Origin: Vibrio syngnathi
Lineage (GTDB): Bacteria > Pseudomonadota > Gammaproteobacteria > Enterobacterales > Vibrionaceae
Direction of reading: 5' to 3'
Assembly: GCF_002119525.1 (NCBI RefSeq)
Contig: NZ_CP017917.1
Span: 1-64,000 of the forward strand
DNA length: 64,000 nt
A program made the translations under genes and the position numbers. Below the pieces are notes generated by a model. It did no database searches and was not told the DNA's origin. It saw only the letters and a program-made list of their open reading frames with translations. Position 1 is the stretch's first letter. The number at the start of each line of letters is the position of its first letter. Of the stretch, positions 36,428 to 45,573 are shown piece by piece.

Positions 36428-37819
36428 ATGAGTCAGAAAAATTTCAGCAAATTGAACGAGACCGAACTTGAGTATGTCGATGACAAAACAGCGGCACTGC
36501 TCCTCAATACGCCCACCAGTGCGCGTATTATGCTATGGGTGATCGTGCTGTTTTTTATTGCTGCTATTGGGTGGTCTGCTTGGGCTGAAATCGACAAAGT
36601 GACAGTTGGCCAAGGCAAGGTAATCCCTTCTTCTCAGATTCAAGTGGTGCAAAACCTTGAAGGTGGTTTGGTTAAAGAAATTTTAGTCAAAGAAGGGCAA
36701 CGAGTTCAAAAAGGGCAACAATTACTATTAATAGATGACACTCGATTCCGCTCTGACTTTCGTGAGCGTGAGCAACAAGTTGCGAACTTAACTGCTAATG
36801 TACTTATGCTGTCCGCTTCGCTGACCAGTGTTGTTATCAATGAAGAATTCTCAGTAAAAGAGTGGAAAAAAAGTGTCTTACTCGACTATGGTAAACTCGC
36901 CTTCCCACCACTATTCTACGACCTTCACCCCAAATTGGTTAATCGCCAAAAAGCAGAATATCGTCAAGATCTGAACAACCTGAAGAACCAACTTTCCGTT
37001 TTTGATCAGCAGGTTGGACAGAAGCAACAAGACCTAGTTGAAATAAAAGCGCGTGTTCAGAATTTAAGACAGAGTTACAACTTTGCCCGTCAAGAGCTGG
37101 ATATTACCAAGCCTCTTGCTGATGAAGGGGTGGTGCCAAAAATTGAACTGCTCAAGCTGCAAAGACAAGTTAACGACACTCGCCGAGAGATGACCTCTAG
37201 CGAACTCAAAATCCCTCTTCTACGTTCAGCAATCAAAGAAGCGATGCTCAGTCGTATCGATGCTGCATTGAACTTCCGATCAGAACAACAAGAGAAGCTA
37301 AACCAAGCACAAGATAAGCTCTCTGCAATGACGGAATCAGCGGTTGGCCTTGAAGACAGAGTTAATCGAACTGTAGTAGTTTCTCCAGTAACAGGAACCG
37401 TCAAAACGCTTGGTATTAATACCGTAGGCGGTGTTATCCAGCCGGGTATGGACATTGTTGAAATTGTACCAACTGAAGACTCCCTATTAGTTGAGGCGAA
37501 AATCGCCCCACAAGATATCGCATTCCTCCGTCCAGAATTGAGCGCTGTGGTTAAGTTCAGTGCCTATGACTTTACTAAATACGGTGGTTTAGTAGGTGTG
37601 TTAGAACACATCAGTGCCGATACCACTCAAGATGAAGAAGGCAACAGCTTTTACATCGTGCGAGTGCGTACCGATAAGTACAGCTTTGGGGCTAATGAAG
37701 AGCTGCCTATCATTCCCGGTATGACCGCTTCTGTCGATATCATTACGGGTAAAAGAACCGTGCTTGAATATATGTTGAAGCCAATTTTGAGTGCTCAAAA
37801 CAACGCACTAAAAGAGTAA
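36428..37819 (+). CDS. lapC: Type I secretion periplasmic adaptor (LapC/HlyD family)
   Basis: Membrane-fusion protein linking an inner-membrane ABC exporter to a TolC-like outer-membrane pore. At 463 residues it has one N-terminal transmembrane helix (ARIMLWVIVLFFIAAIGWSAWA), a biotinyl-like segment (VQNLEGGLVKEILVKEGQRVQKGQQLLLIDD), a long coiled-coil hairpin (about residues 105-300) and the C-terminal HlyD beta region (VVSPVTGTVKTLGINTVGGVIQPG). It lies first in a row with LapG, LapD and LapB homologues, which makes export of a large LapA-type adhesin its likely job. The stop is 59 bases before lapG. Confidence 0.85.
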   Translation: MSQKNFSKLNETELEYVDDKTAALLLNTPTSARIMLWVIVLFFIAAIGWSAWAEIDKVTVGQGKVIPSSQIQVVQNLEGGLVKEILVKEGQRVQKGQQLLLIDDTRFRSDFREREQQVANLTANVLMLSASLTSVVINEEFSVKEWKKSVLLDYGKLAFPPLFYDLHPKLVNRQKAEYRQDLNNLKNQLSVFDQQVGQKQQDLVEIKARVQNLRQSYNFARQELDITKPLADEGVVPKIELLKLQRQVNDTRREMTSSELKIPLLRSAIKEAMLSRIDAALNFRSEQQEKLNQAQDKLSAMTESAVGLEDRVNRTVVVSPVTGTVKTLGINTVGGVIQPGMDIVEIVPTEDSLLVEAKIAPQDIAFLRPELSAVVKFSAYDFTKYGGLVGVLEHISADTTQDEEGNSFYIVRVRTDKYSFGANEELPIIPGMTASVDIITGKRTVLEYMLKPILSAQNNALKE

Positions 37820-37878
37820 GGACGGTTAATGCTTGAGAACGTCTTCCTACATGCAGTGAAAAAACAAGAGCAGCGGCA

Positions 37879-38547
37879 ATGAAATCTCGATTTTCGTTAT
37901 TGCTGCTGTTCCTTACCTCTTTTACTTCCGGAGCACTGAACAAGAGTGACCAAAGGTGGATAGACGCAGTCTCTGTAACCTACGGAGAAAGAGCAGGGAA
38001 ACGAGTATCGACATGGCGCTCGAATATGACGTCGTACGCAGGGTTAAGTGAAAAAGATAAACTCGATTCGGTAAACCGGTTCTTCAACCAAATGTACTTT
38101 GTCGATGACAGTATACTTTGGGGAAAGAATGACTACTGGGCGACACCGCTGGAGTTTTTGGGCAGTAACGCGGGTGACTGTGAAGATTTCACTATCGCAA
38201 AATACTTCTCTTTACTTGAGCTGGGCGTCCCAGATAAGAAATTACGATTAGTGTACGTAAAAGCACTTGAGTTAAACCAATTCCATATGGTGTTGGCTTA
38301 CTACTCTACACCCAGTGCAGAACCGTTAATTTTAGATAACTTAAACCCTGAAATAAAACGTGGCTCCAAGCGCAGAGATCTACGACCGATATACAGCTTC
38401 AATGGTAAAAACCTATGGTTGATCAAGTCGGCGGCTGGCAGCGGTAAGTTATCAGGAAAATCTTCAAGATTGAGCTTGTGGAACGACTTACGTTCTCGTG
38501 AGCGCTCTCTAAAATTAAACAAACCCATTATCAATTACGATGAGTAG
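37879..38547 (+). CDS. lapG: LapG-like periplasmic cysteine protease
   Basis: A bacterial transglutaminase-like cysteine protease (BTLCP). At 222 residues it has a signal peptide (KSRFSLLLLFLTSFTSGA) and the catalytic Cys in SNAGDCEDFTIAKYF, His in NQFHMVLAYY and Asp in LILDNLNP. In the Pseudomonas Lap system LapG clips the N-terminus of the giant adhesin LapA when c-di-GMP falls, releasing cells from the biofilm, and is held back by LapD. The stop of lapG is 5 bases before lapD, consistent with partnership. Confidence 0.88.
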   Translation: MKSRFSLLLLFLTSFTSGALNKSDQRWIDAVSVTYGERAGKRVSTWRSNMTSYAGLSEKDKLDSVNRFFNQMYFVDDSILWGKNDYWATPLEFLGSNAGDCEDFTIAKYFSLLELGVPDKKLRLVYVKALELNQFHMVLAYYSTPSAEPLILDNLNPEIKRGSKRRDLRPIYSFNGKNLWLIKSAAGSGKLSGKSSRLSLWNDLRSRERSLKLNKPIINYDE

Positions 38548-38552
38548 GTACA

Positions 38553-40463
38553 ATGACTTTATATAAACAGCTTGTGGTCGGGATGGTTGCAGTGTTCATA
38601 CTGCTGATGACGTCAGTTTTTATGATCGAATTCAATACCACCCGTGGATACTTAGAAGAGCAGCAACGCTCTGAAGTAAATAATACCATTAATACTGTTG
38701 GACTGGCGCTCGCCCCTTACCTCGAAGAAAAGGACCAAGTGGCTGTAGAGTCTGTTATCAACGCACTGTTTGATGGTAGTTCTTACTCTGTCGTACGATT
38801 GATTTTTCTAGACACCGGAGATGACATTCTTCGCTCATACCCTGTGAAACCAACAGGTGTACCACAATGGTTTACCAACCTGAATTTGTTTAAACCGATT
38901 CATGATCGCCGCGTGATTACTAGTGGTTGGATGCAACTTGCCGAAGTTGAAATAGTGAGCCACCCAGGCCCAGCCTACACGCAGCTTTGGGAAGCATTTA
39001 CCCGACTAGTGACCTTCTTTGGAGCGATTTTCTTACTGGGTTTGATCTCGATTTCATGGATACTCCAGCGAGCACTACGCCCGCTGTCACTAATTATAAA
39101 AAAAATGAATCAGATTGCTAAAAATCAGTTCGGAGAACCTCTGGCTCGCCCTAAAACAAAAGATCTCATCTTAGTCGTCGACGGTATTAACCACATGTCG
39201 ACTCAGGTAGAGCAGGCCTTTAAAAATCAGGCGCAAGAAGCTCAACGACTTCGTGAGCGCGCGTATATCGATCCTGTTTCTCAATTAGGTAACCGTGCTT
39301 ACTACATGTCTCAACTAACTCAGTGGTTAGAAGAGTCTAGTTTAGGTGGTCTGGCGGTGCTAAAAGCCGAATTTATTAGTGAAGAATATGATGACAAAGG
39401 CTATCAAGAAGGCGATGCCTTAGTTCACCAATTAGCTGAACAGCTACAGGCTTCTATTTCATCTCCAGATATTACTATCGCTCGTATTTCTAGTGATGAG
39501 TTTGGCTTCATTATGCCGAACATTGATGAAAATGAACTGAAACTCGTCGCGAGCAGCATCGTAAACTGCATTCAAAATCTAGGTTCAGATCCAACAGGTA
39601 TGGCAAATCCACACATAGCTCTCGGTGTGACATACAGCAAGAAACGTAAAACCAGTACTGAAATCATGTCTTTGGTCGATAACGCACTGTCTAGCGCGAA
39701 AGCTAACCGTGAGCTCGCTTACGGTTACGTAACTGCTGACGACCATGGCGCTGTAATGGGTAAACAGCAATGGCGCATGTTGGTCGAAGAAGCAATCATC
39801 AATGACCTAGTAACTTTCCGCTTCCAAGCTGCAAATAATAGTTTTGGCAAAACCTATCACCAAGAAGTGTTCTCTGCGATTGAGAAAGAGGGGGTTCGTT
39901 ACGGTGCCAACCAATACTTATACGCATTAGAACAGCTTGAAATGAGCCACATCCTCGATCAATACGTTATCGAGAAGATGATTGATAAACTGAATGCAAA
40001 AGAGCTTACTAGCCCCGTTGCTATCAATATCTCGCCAAGCAGTATTTCTCAGCCAAGCTTCATCCGTTGGATCGGAAAGTCTCTTGAGAAAAATGCGTCA
40101 ATCGCTCATCTGTTGCATTTTGAAATTCCAGAAAACTGTTTCGTCAATGTTCCTCACTACACGGCACTATTGTGTAACACCATTCGCAACGCTGATGCGG
40201 TGTTTGGTGTCGATAACTATGGACGCAACTTCCAATCGCTCGATTACATCAACGAGTACCGCCCTAGCTATGTGAAGCTGGATTACCTATTTACTCATAA
40301 CCTTGATGACGAAAAACAGAAATTTACGTTAACGTCTATCTCAAGAACGGCTCATAACCTTGGTGTGACGACTATTGCGTCACGAATTGAAACTCAGACT
40401 CAGTTAGATATTTTGTCTGATAACTACGTAGAAGTGTTCCAAGGCTTCATTGTTGATAAATAG
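38553..40463 (+). CDS. lapD: LapD-like inner-membrane c-di-GMP receptor
   Basis: A 636-residue inside-out signalling protein: transmembrane helix 1 (VVGMVAVFILLMTSVFM), a periplasmic LapD/MoxY-type domain (residues 25-145), helix 2 (TFFGAIFLLGLISISWILQ), HAMP, GGDEF-like domain and EAL-like domain. Both enzymatic domains are degenerate. The GGDEF motif reads SSDEF near residue 313 and the EAL segment reads FQAANNSF near 421, so it should bind c-di-GMP without making or breaking it. On c-di-GMP binding it would sequester LapG. The next gene begins 17 bases later. Confidence 0.88.
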   Translation: MTLYKQLVVGMVAVFILLMTSVFMIEFNTTRGYLEEQQRSEVNNTINTVGLALAPYLEEKDQVAVESVINALFDGSSYSVVRLIFLDTGDDILRSYPVKPTGVPQWFTNLNLFKPIHDRRVITSGWMQLAEVEIVSHPGPAYTQLWEAFTRLVTFFGAIFLLGLISISWILQRALRPLSLIIKKMNQIAKNQFGEPLARPKTKDLILVVDGINHMSTQVEQAFKNQAQEAQRLRERAYIDPVSQLGNRAYYMSQLTQWLEESSLGGLAVLKAEFISEEYDDKGYQEGDALVHQLAEQLQASISSPDITIARISSDEFGFIMPNIDENELKLVASSIVNCIQNLGSDPTGMANPHIALGVTYSKKRKTSTEIMSLVDNALSSAKANRELAYGYVTADDHGAVMGKQQWRMLVEEAIINDLVTFRFQAANNSFGKTYHQEVFSAIEKEGVRYGANQYLYALEQLEMSHILDQYVIEKMIDKLNAKELTSPVAINISPSSISQPSFIRWIGKSLEKNASIAHLLHFEIPENCFVNVPHYTALLCNTIRNADAVFGVDNYGRNFQSLDYINEYRPSYVKLDYLFTHNLDDEKQKFTLTSISRTAHNLGVTTIASRIETQTQLDILSDNYVEVFQGFIVDK

Positions 40464-40480
40464 TTGTAAGGTTATATCGC

Positions 40481-42595
40481 ATGCAAGATCCACTATTAAA
40501 CTCACTGATCTACGTTAGTCGGTATTACGGGTTAGCTAACTCGCCCGAAGCGTTGATCAATGGGCTACCACTCTCTGATGGAAAGCTAACCCCTTTCCTA
40601 TTCCCTCGCTCTGCAGAGCGTGCGGGGTTAGTGGCCAAAGAAAACCGTTCCGATCTAGAAAACATCCCTCACTTAATTCTGCCCGCTATATTGTTACTCA
40701 AGCAAGGTGAGGCTTGCGTTCTTAATAGTATCGATATTGAGAAGCAAGAAGCCGAAATCATCACAACGGAAAGTGGGATGATGCCAATCGTCATCCCAAT
40801 CGAAGAGTTGAAAGAGCAATTCATCGGCCGTTACTTCTTAGTAAAGAAACAATTCCGTTATGATGAACGCTCACCAGAAATTTTAAAAACGCGCGAAGGT
40901 CACTGGTTTTGGAGCACAATTTGGCAATCTAAAAAAATCTATCGAGATGTGCTGATCGCATCAATTCTAATCAACCTTTTCGCTATTGCAGCTCCAATGT
41001 TTACTCGTTTGGTGTACGACAAAGTGGTACCAAACCTAGCGTTTGAGACGCTATGGGTACTCGCGAGTGGTATTTTTGTCGTCTTCCTCTTTGACTTGCT
41101 TTTAAAGTTAATGCGAAGCTATTTTATTGACGTTGCGGGTAAGAAATCCGATATCCTGATTTCATCTAAGTTGTTCAGTAAGGTGCTCGGGATTCGTATG
41201 GAAGCGAAGCCTGCTTCTGTCGGTGCTTTTGCTAAAAACCTGCAAGAATTCGAATCAATCCGTGAGTTCTTTACTTCGGCAACTATAGGCTCATTAATCG
41301 ATTTGCCATTCGCTCTTATGTTCTTGGCGCTAATTTGGTTGATGGCTGGCAACCTTGTGTTTGTTCCTGTCGCTGGCGTGGTGATTCTGATCATCTATGC
41401 ATTGCTAATACAAGGCCCGCTGCGTCGTACCATTGAAGAAGGCTCTCGCCTTGCTTCTCAGAAGTACGCAAACTTAATTGAGAGTTTAGCGGGACTAGAA
41501 ACCGTTAAGCTATTCAGCGCTCAAAGCCAGTTCCAATTCCGCTGGGAAGAAGCTGTCGCGCACATGGCGAACTGGAATATCAAGAGTCGTCGCATTACCG
41601 ATAGCATCCAAAACACCGCAGGCTTTGTTCAACAAAGTACCAATGTGGGGATGATCATTTTTGGTGTGTACCTAATGGCAGAAGGCACTCTTACAATGGG
41701 TGGCTTGATTGCCGCTACTATGTTGAGTGGTAGAGCAATTGGTCCTCTTGTCCAGTTATCATTGCTTTCTACGCGTTATAACCAAGCGAAGTCATCAATG
41801 ACCTTGATTGAGCAAGTCATGTCGATGCCCAGTGAGCAAGAGGAAGGTAAGCGATACATCCACCGTCCGATTATTCAAGGGCATATCGCGCTTGATAAAG
41901 TAACATTCCATTACCCTGATTCGCCAATCGCGTCTATAAGAGACCTGACTCTTAATATTAGTCCAGGTGAAAAGGTCGCGATAATTGGCCGAATTGGTTC
42001 AGGTAAAAGCACACTTGAACGCCTGATTATGGGCCTGTATAAGCCCACAGAAGGTCATGTTCGCATTGATGACACTGATATGGAGCAACTTCACCATGTC
42101 GACGTACGACGCAATATAGGCTGTGTGCCGCAAGACAGTAACCTATTTTATGGCACTGTAAGAGATAACATTACTTTGGGACGCCCGTTGGTTGACGATC
42201 GTGATGTTATGGATGCAGCGAACCGTGCTGGTGTTACCGCTTTTACTCAGCAAGATCCCGCAGGCTTAGAACGTCAAGTTGGCGAAGGTGGTGGTTTGCT
42301 CTCTGGTGGTCAACGTCAGTCGATTGCCATAGCTAGAGCCTTCCTAGGGCGTCCTCCTGTATTATTGATGGACGAACCTACCAGCGCTATGGATAACCGT
42401 TCAGAGATGCACATTAAGCATCAGCTGAGCCAGCTGTTACCTAGTGAGACTTTGATTCTTATCACCCACAAAACGTCGATGTTGGATATCGTGGATAGAG
42501 TGATTGTGATGGAGAAAGGCAGCATTATTGCCGACGGACCAAAATCACAAGTTCTGTCAGACTTGAAGCAAGGTAAGGTAAAAGCGGCAAGTTAG
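40481..42595 (+). CDS. lapB: Type I secretion ABC transporter (LapB-like)
   Basis: A 704-residue exporter of RTX/LapA-type adhesins. It has an N-terminal C39-peptidase-like domain (residues 1-130) that lacks a catalytic cysteine, a six-helix membrane domain (about 150-440) and an ATPase domain (about 470-700) with Walker A GRIGSGKST, signature LLSGGQRQSIAIAR and Walker B VLLMDEPTSAMD. With the LapC-like adaptor and an unlinked TolC it would form the secretion channel. It is the last gene of the Lap block, followed by a strong inverted repeat. No adhesin gene of several kilobases is present in the window. Confidence 0.88.
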   Translation: MQDPLLNSLIYVSRYYGLANSPEALINGLPLSDGKLTPFLFPRSAERAGLVAKENRSDLENIPHLILPAILLLKQGEACVLNSIDIEKQEAEIITTESGMMPIVIPIEELKEQFIGRYFLVKKQFRYDERSPEILKTREGHWFWSTIWQSKKIYRDVLIASILINLFAIAAPMFTRLVYDKVVPNLAFETLWVLASGIFVVFLFDLLLKLMRSYFIDVAGKKSDILISSKLFSKVLGIRMEAKPASVGAFAKNLQEFESIREFFTSATIGSLIDLPFALMFLALIWLMAGNLVFVPVAGVVILIIYALLIQGPLRRTIEEGSRLASQKYANLIESLAGLETVKLFSAQSQFQFRWEEAVAHMANWNIKSRRITDSIQNTAGFVQQSTNVGMIIFGVYLMAEGTLTMGGLIAATMLSGRAIGPLVQLSLLSTRYNQAKSSMTLIEQVMSMPSEQEEGKRYIHRPIIQGHIALDKVTFHYPDSPIASIRDLTLNISPGEKVAIIGRIGSGKSTLERLIMGLYKPTEGHVRIDDTDMEQLHHVDVRRNIGCVPQDSNLFYGTVRDNITLGRPLVDDRDVMDAANRAGVTAFTQQDPAGLERQVGEGGGLLSGGQRQSIAIARAFLGRPPVLLMDEPTSAMDNRSEMHIKHQLSQLLPSETLILITHKTSMLDIVDRVIVMEKGSIIADGPKSQVLSDLKQGKVKAAS

Positions 42596-42607
42596 GTTGT
42601 TCTGAAT

Positions 42608-42648
42608 TTTCAGCTCGCTTGAGATGAATATCTTCAAGCGAGCTGAAA
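42608..42648. terminator. Inverted repeat after lapB, probable terminator
   Basis: TTTCAGCTCGCTTGA at 42608-42622 pairs perfectly with 42634-42648 around an 11-base loop, 13 bases after the lapB stop. The T tract is weak. Confidence 0.6.
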
Positions 42649-42711
42649 GTAATTTAAACCCAAGCTGGTATAAACCAAAACCGACGAGGCTGTTCCGCTT
42701 TCATGCTGAAT

Positions 42712-42751
42712 ATCAGGCAGTAGCTTCCAAGATCAGGCAGTAGCTTCCAAG
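42712..42751. repeat. 20-bp tandem duplication
   Basis: The unit ATCAGGCAGTAGCTTCCAAG occurs twice back to back (42712-42731 and 42732-42751), followed by a further ATC. It lies between convergent lapB and the bor-like gene and looks like a recent slippage event. Confidence 0.85.
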
Positions 42752-42798
42752 ATCAAACTTTGGCGTCGTCACTAGGGTCGTAGACAATCAAGTATGAG

Positions 42799-43095
42799 TT
42801 AAGCTTTGCAGTAAACGCGAGCTTCACGTGGTGTATAAATACCGAAAGTCAAAGTCGCTAGTAAACCATTTACGAATGTTTCTTGAACTTCAACTTTAGT
42901 CACGTTGTCGATACCGTTACATACTTTAGCTGCATCAATGTGCTTTTTCTGCGCTAGACCATTGATGAAAAAGTGGTGTGACTTTTCAGTTGTTGGTGCT
43001 GTTGCTTCGCTCTCTTGAGGGGCTATTACGAAAGTTTGTTGAGCGCAACCTGTTGCTGCTAGCGATAGTGCCGCGATGAGCATTAATTTTTTCAT
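42799..43095 (-). CDS. Bor-family lipoprotein
   Basis: A 98-residue lipoprotein: the signal MKKLMLIAALSLAATGC ends in a lipobox with Cys 17. The mature part matches the lambda Bor / Iss pattern (HHFFINGLAQKKHIDAAKVCNG, FVNGLLATLTFGIYTPREARVYC). Bor-type lipoproteins sit in the outer membrane and in E. coli are linked to serum survival, while the chromosomal Vibrio versions are uncharacterised. It is a single gene on the minus strand. Confidence 0.85.
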   Translation of the reverse strand: MKKLMLIAALSLAATGCAQQTFVIAPQESEATAPTTEKSHHFFINGLAQKKHIDAAKVCNGIDNVTKVEVQETFVNGLLATLTFGIYTPREARVYCKA

Positions 43096-43156
43096 GTGTT
43101 TCTCCAGAGATAAAATTCAGCTCACGCTAGTAAGACTGAACGAGTGTTGTATTCTT

Positions 43157-43181
43157 TGAAGGGGATATGTACTCCCCTTCA
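43157..43181. terminator. Hairpin between kinase and bor-like genes
   Basis: TGAAGGGGA / TCCCCTTCA with a 7-base loop. It may end the kinase transcript on the minus strand, although the T tract is poor. Confidence 0.5.
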
Positions 43182-43245
43182 GCTGATGAAGAATATTATT
43201 CCAGAGATGATTTTTCGTTACTGTATGGGTTTGTCAGCTGAATCG

Positions 43246-44553
43246 TTACATAGCTGAGTTATTACATAGCTGAATGGTAATGGTGAATACCGCACCCTTT
43301 AAGGTTTGGCTCTGACCAACCTCCACAGTAGCGTCGTGTTGAGCACAGATCTTCTCGACGATAGAAAGCCCTAGACCATGACCGCTCTTGGTTTTGTTAC
43401 GTGCTTTGTCACCAACATAAAAGGGTTCAAACAGGCGAGCTTGATGTTCTTGAGCCACACCATCACCATCATCATGTACTGCAATTTGTAGTTGTTCTTG
43501 ATGCACGGTTGCTTCAATCAACACTTGAGATCGTGCGAATTTCATCGCGTTACGGACTAGGTTATCTAGTGCTCGGTTGAGCAGTGTTTCATCCGCCAGT
43601 ATCGAGCTAGGTTGCTCTGGCAGTGATAGGTCGATGTTGAGCTGAGTGTCTTTATTCCAACGCGTTATTGCGTGGTTGAGAAAGTCTTGTATCTCTAATG
43701 GTTTTTGTAAGTTTTCTAGGTCAGTACTATCGAGTTTGGCGTAATACAATAGTTCATCGACCATCTTTTCCATCTCTTCGGTATCTTCAACAATACTTTC
43801 AATAGTTTTTTTCTGACTATCGTTGAGTGGGGTGTCTTTGAGCATTTCCGCTTGCCACTGAATGCGGAATATCGGTGTGCGCAACTCGTGAGCTACCGCA
43901 TTGGTGAGTGAACGATTACTCTCGATTAAGCTATGGATTCGGTCGGCCATCAGATTAAAGGATTTATTCAGAGATCCAATTGCGCTGCCTCCAGACGTTT
44001 CTGCTCGCGAAGAGAGGTCGCCTTCTGCAAAGCGCAGTGTGGCATTTTCAAGTTTCTTGACTCTTCGGAAAATAATCAACAGATGACCTATGCCATATAC
44101 GATGAAGCTCGCGATAAAGAATACCCAAATAAGATCATCTTCGAGCTCAATCTTTTGTCGAACGAGTGTGTCGTCATTGGGCTGGTAGTGGTAAGTGTTT
44201 TGACTATCAGATAACCTGAACCACAGCTCACGATAGTCGTCGTGAAAAATAAATATGTTGGGGTTAGCAATAAAGAATTCAGAAACTTGAGTCGGTAGCT
44301 TATCATTCGGTTTGAATGTGAGTAGGGTGTTGCGAGTAGTATCTACAAACAGACGTATGGCTTGATGAGCGGCTTCGAGCCCTTGATTATTCGCAATGTT
44401 TTCTATGAGTTGCTGGTGAGCTGTCGCTTCGTAATCTTGAAATATGTATTCGTAATCAGTATTGAGCTGATAGACGCAAACCTCGTAGGCAAAAAGGCCA
44501 ACAATAAAGCAAGTTAACAGCCCTAGAACGGACTCCAAATAGATACGTCGCAT
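43246..44553 (-). CDS. RstB-like sensor histidine kinase
   Basis: A 435-residue inner-membrane kinase with an N-terminal transmembrane helix (SVLGLLTCFIVGLFAYEVCVY), a short periplasmic domain (about 30-140), a second helix (LIWVFFIASFIVYGIGHLLI), HAMP, phosphoacceptor His in NAVAHELRTPIFRIQWQAEML, N box LDNLVRNAMKF and G boxes DDGDGV and GHGLGLSIV. The small sensor and the HELRTP sequence are those of RstB-type kinases. It follows the regulator gene after 36 bases in one operon. The signal is unknown. Confidence 0.85.
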   Translation of the reverse strand: MRRIYLESVLGLLTCFIVGLFAYEVCVYQLNTDYEYIFQDYEATAHQQLIENIANNQGLEAAHQAIRLFVDTTRNTLLTFKPNDKLPTQVSEFFIANPNIFIFHDDYRELWFRLSDSQNTYHYQPNDDTLVRQKIELEDDLIWVFFIASFIVYGIGHLLIIFRRVKKLENATLRFAEGDLSSRAETSGGSAIGSLNKSFNLMADRIHSLIESNRSLTNAVAHELRTPIFRIQWQAEMLKDTPLNDSQKKTIESIVEDTEEMEKMVDELLYYAKLDSTDLENLQKPLEIQDFLNHAITRWNKDTQLNIDLSLPEQPSSILADETLLNRALDNLVRNAMKFARSQVLIEATVHQEQLQIAVHDDGDGVAQEHQARLFEPFYVGDKARNKTKSGHGLGLSIVEKICAQHDATVEVGQSQTLKGAVFTITIQLCNNSAM

Positions 44554-44589
44554 AATCGCTCTCTTTCATTGCGCCCACACTGAACGCGG

Positions 44590-45294
44590 TTAATGCCAGG
44601 CGGTCGAAACAAATAAGTAACCTTTTCCGCGAATGGTCTGAATTTTCTCTGCCGGTGTTTTGTCATCACCAAGTATCTTTCGCAAACGCACCACTTTGTT
44701 GTCAATCGTTCGGTCGATCCCGTCGTACTCGATCCCACGCAGCGTTTGAGTTAAGTAATCACGTGAAAGCGGGGTATCAGGGTTGGATGCTAACAGCCAA
44801 AGTAGATCAAATTCACTGTCTGTCAGTGATAACACCGAACCTGAAAGTTGACACTTTTTATAGGTGTTTTTCAGCGTAAGTTGATCGAACTGAAGGCAAC
44901 TTGGATCATCAACTGTAGGTGTATTGGTTTCTTGACGTCGTAATAGCGAGCGGACTCTTGCCAACAGAACTCTTGGTTTTATTGGCTTGGTGACATAATC
45001 ATCAGCGCCAGTCTCTAAACCAGCGACGTGATCAAAGTCATCATCGCTGGCGGTGAGCATTAAAATTTTACCCTTAAAGAGCGTACGGGTCTGTCGGCAA
45101 ATTGTCAGTCCGTCAGTTACAGGAAGCATTAAATCCAATAATACGATATCTGGCTGTTCGGCAAGAATTATCTGCGAGGCATCACTGCCGTCATCTAACG
45201 CGGTAACATCAAAATCTTGCGCTACAAAGTAATCCTTTAGCATTCGCTGAAGTTTTAAATCGTCTTCAACGATGATCATTTTAGGTTTTGTCAT
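44590..45294 (-). CDS. OmpR-family response regulator (RstA-like)
   Basis: A 234-residue regulator. The receiver has IVEDD, the phosphoacceptor Asp in DIVLLDLMLPVTDG, T in LMLTASD and K in DYVTKPIKPR. A winged-helix OmpR/PhoB domain follows (LSLTDSEFDLLWLLASNP, RTIDNKVVRLRKILGDD, RGKGYLF). It is first gene of the two-component operon. A divergent lipoprotein gene begins 279 bases away and shares the promoter region, making it a natural first candidate target. Confidence 0.88.
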   Translation of the reverse strand: MTKPKMIIVEDDLKLQRMLKDYFVAQDFDVTALDDGSDASQIILAEQPDIVLLDLMLPVTDGLTICRQTRTLFKGKILMLTASDDDFDHVAGLETGADDYVTKPIKPRVLLARVRSLLRRQETNTPTVDDPSCLQFDQLTLKNTYKKCQLSGSVLSLTDSEFDLLWLLASNPDTPLSRDYLTQTLRGIEYDGIDRTIDNKVVRLRKILGDDKTPAEKIQTIRGKGYLFVSTAWH

Positions 45295-45573
45295 TCCGTT
45301 ATCAGCCCTGTTGTGCGTTTAATTTATTGAGATTACGTGACCGCATTTAATCTTGGTGGTTACTGCTGTTGCATATTAATCGAAAATGCGTCACGAAGAA
45401 ATTCCTGATGCGAATGATTAAACACTTTCCACGCTAGTTCAATGCCGATTTGTGATTAATTATTAAAATAAAAAACAATGTTCAAAAAGATCTACAATCT
45501 ATTACATTCGCACGACAGACCGTTTTATGATTAACCAATAGAATCTCCCAATCAAAATTTGGGGAATAATGGT

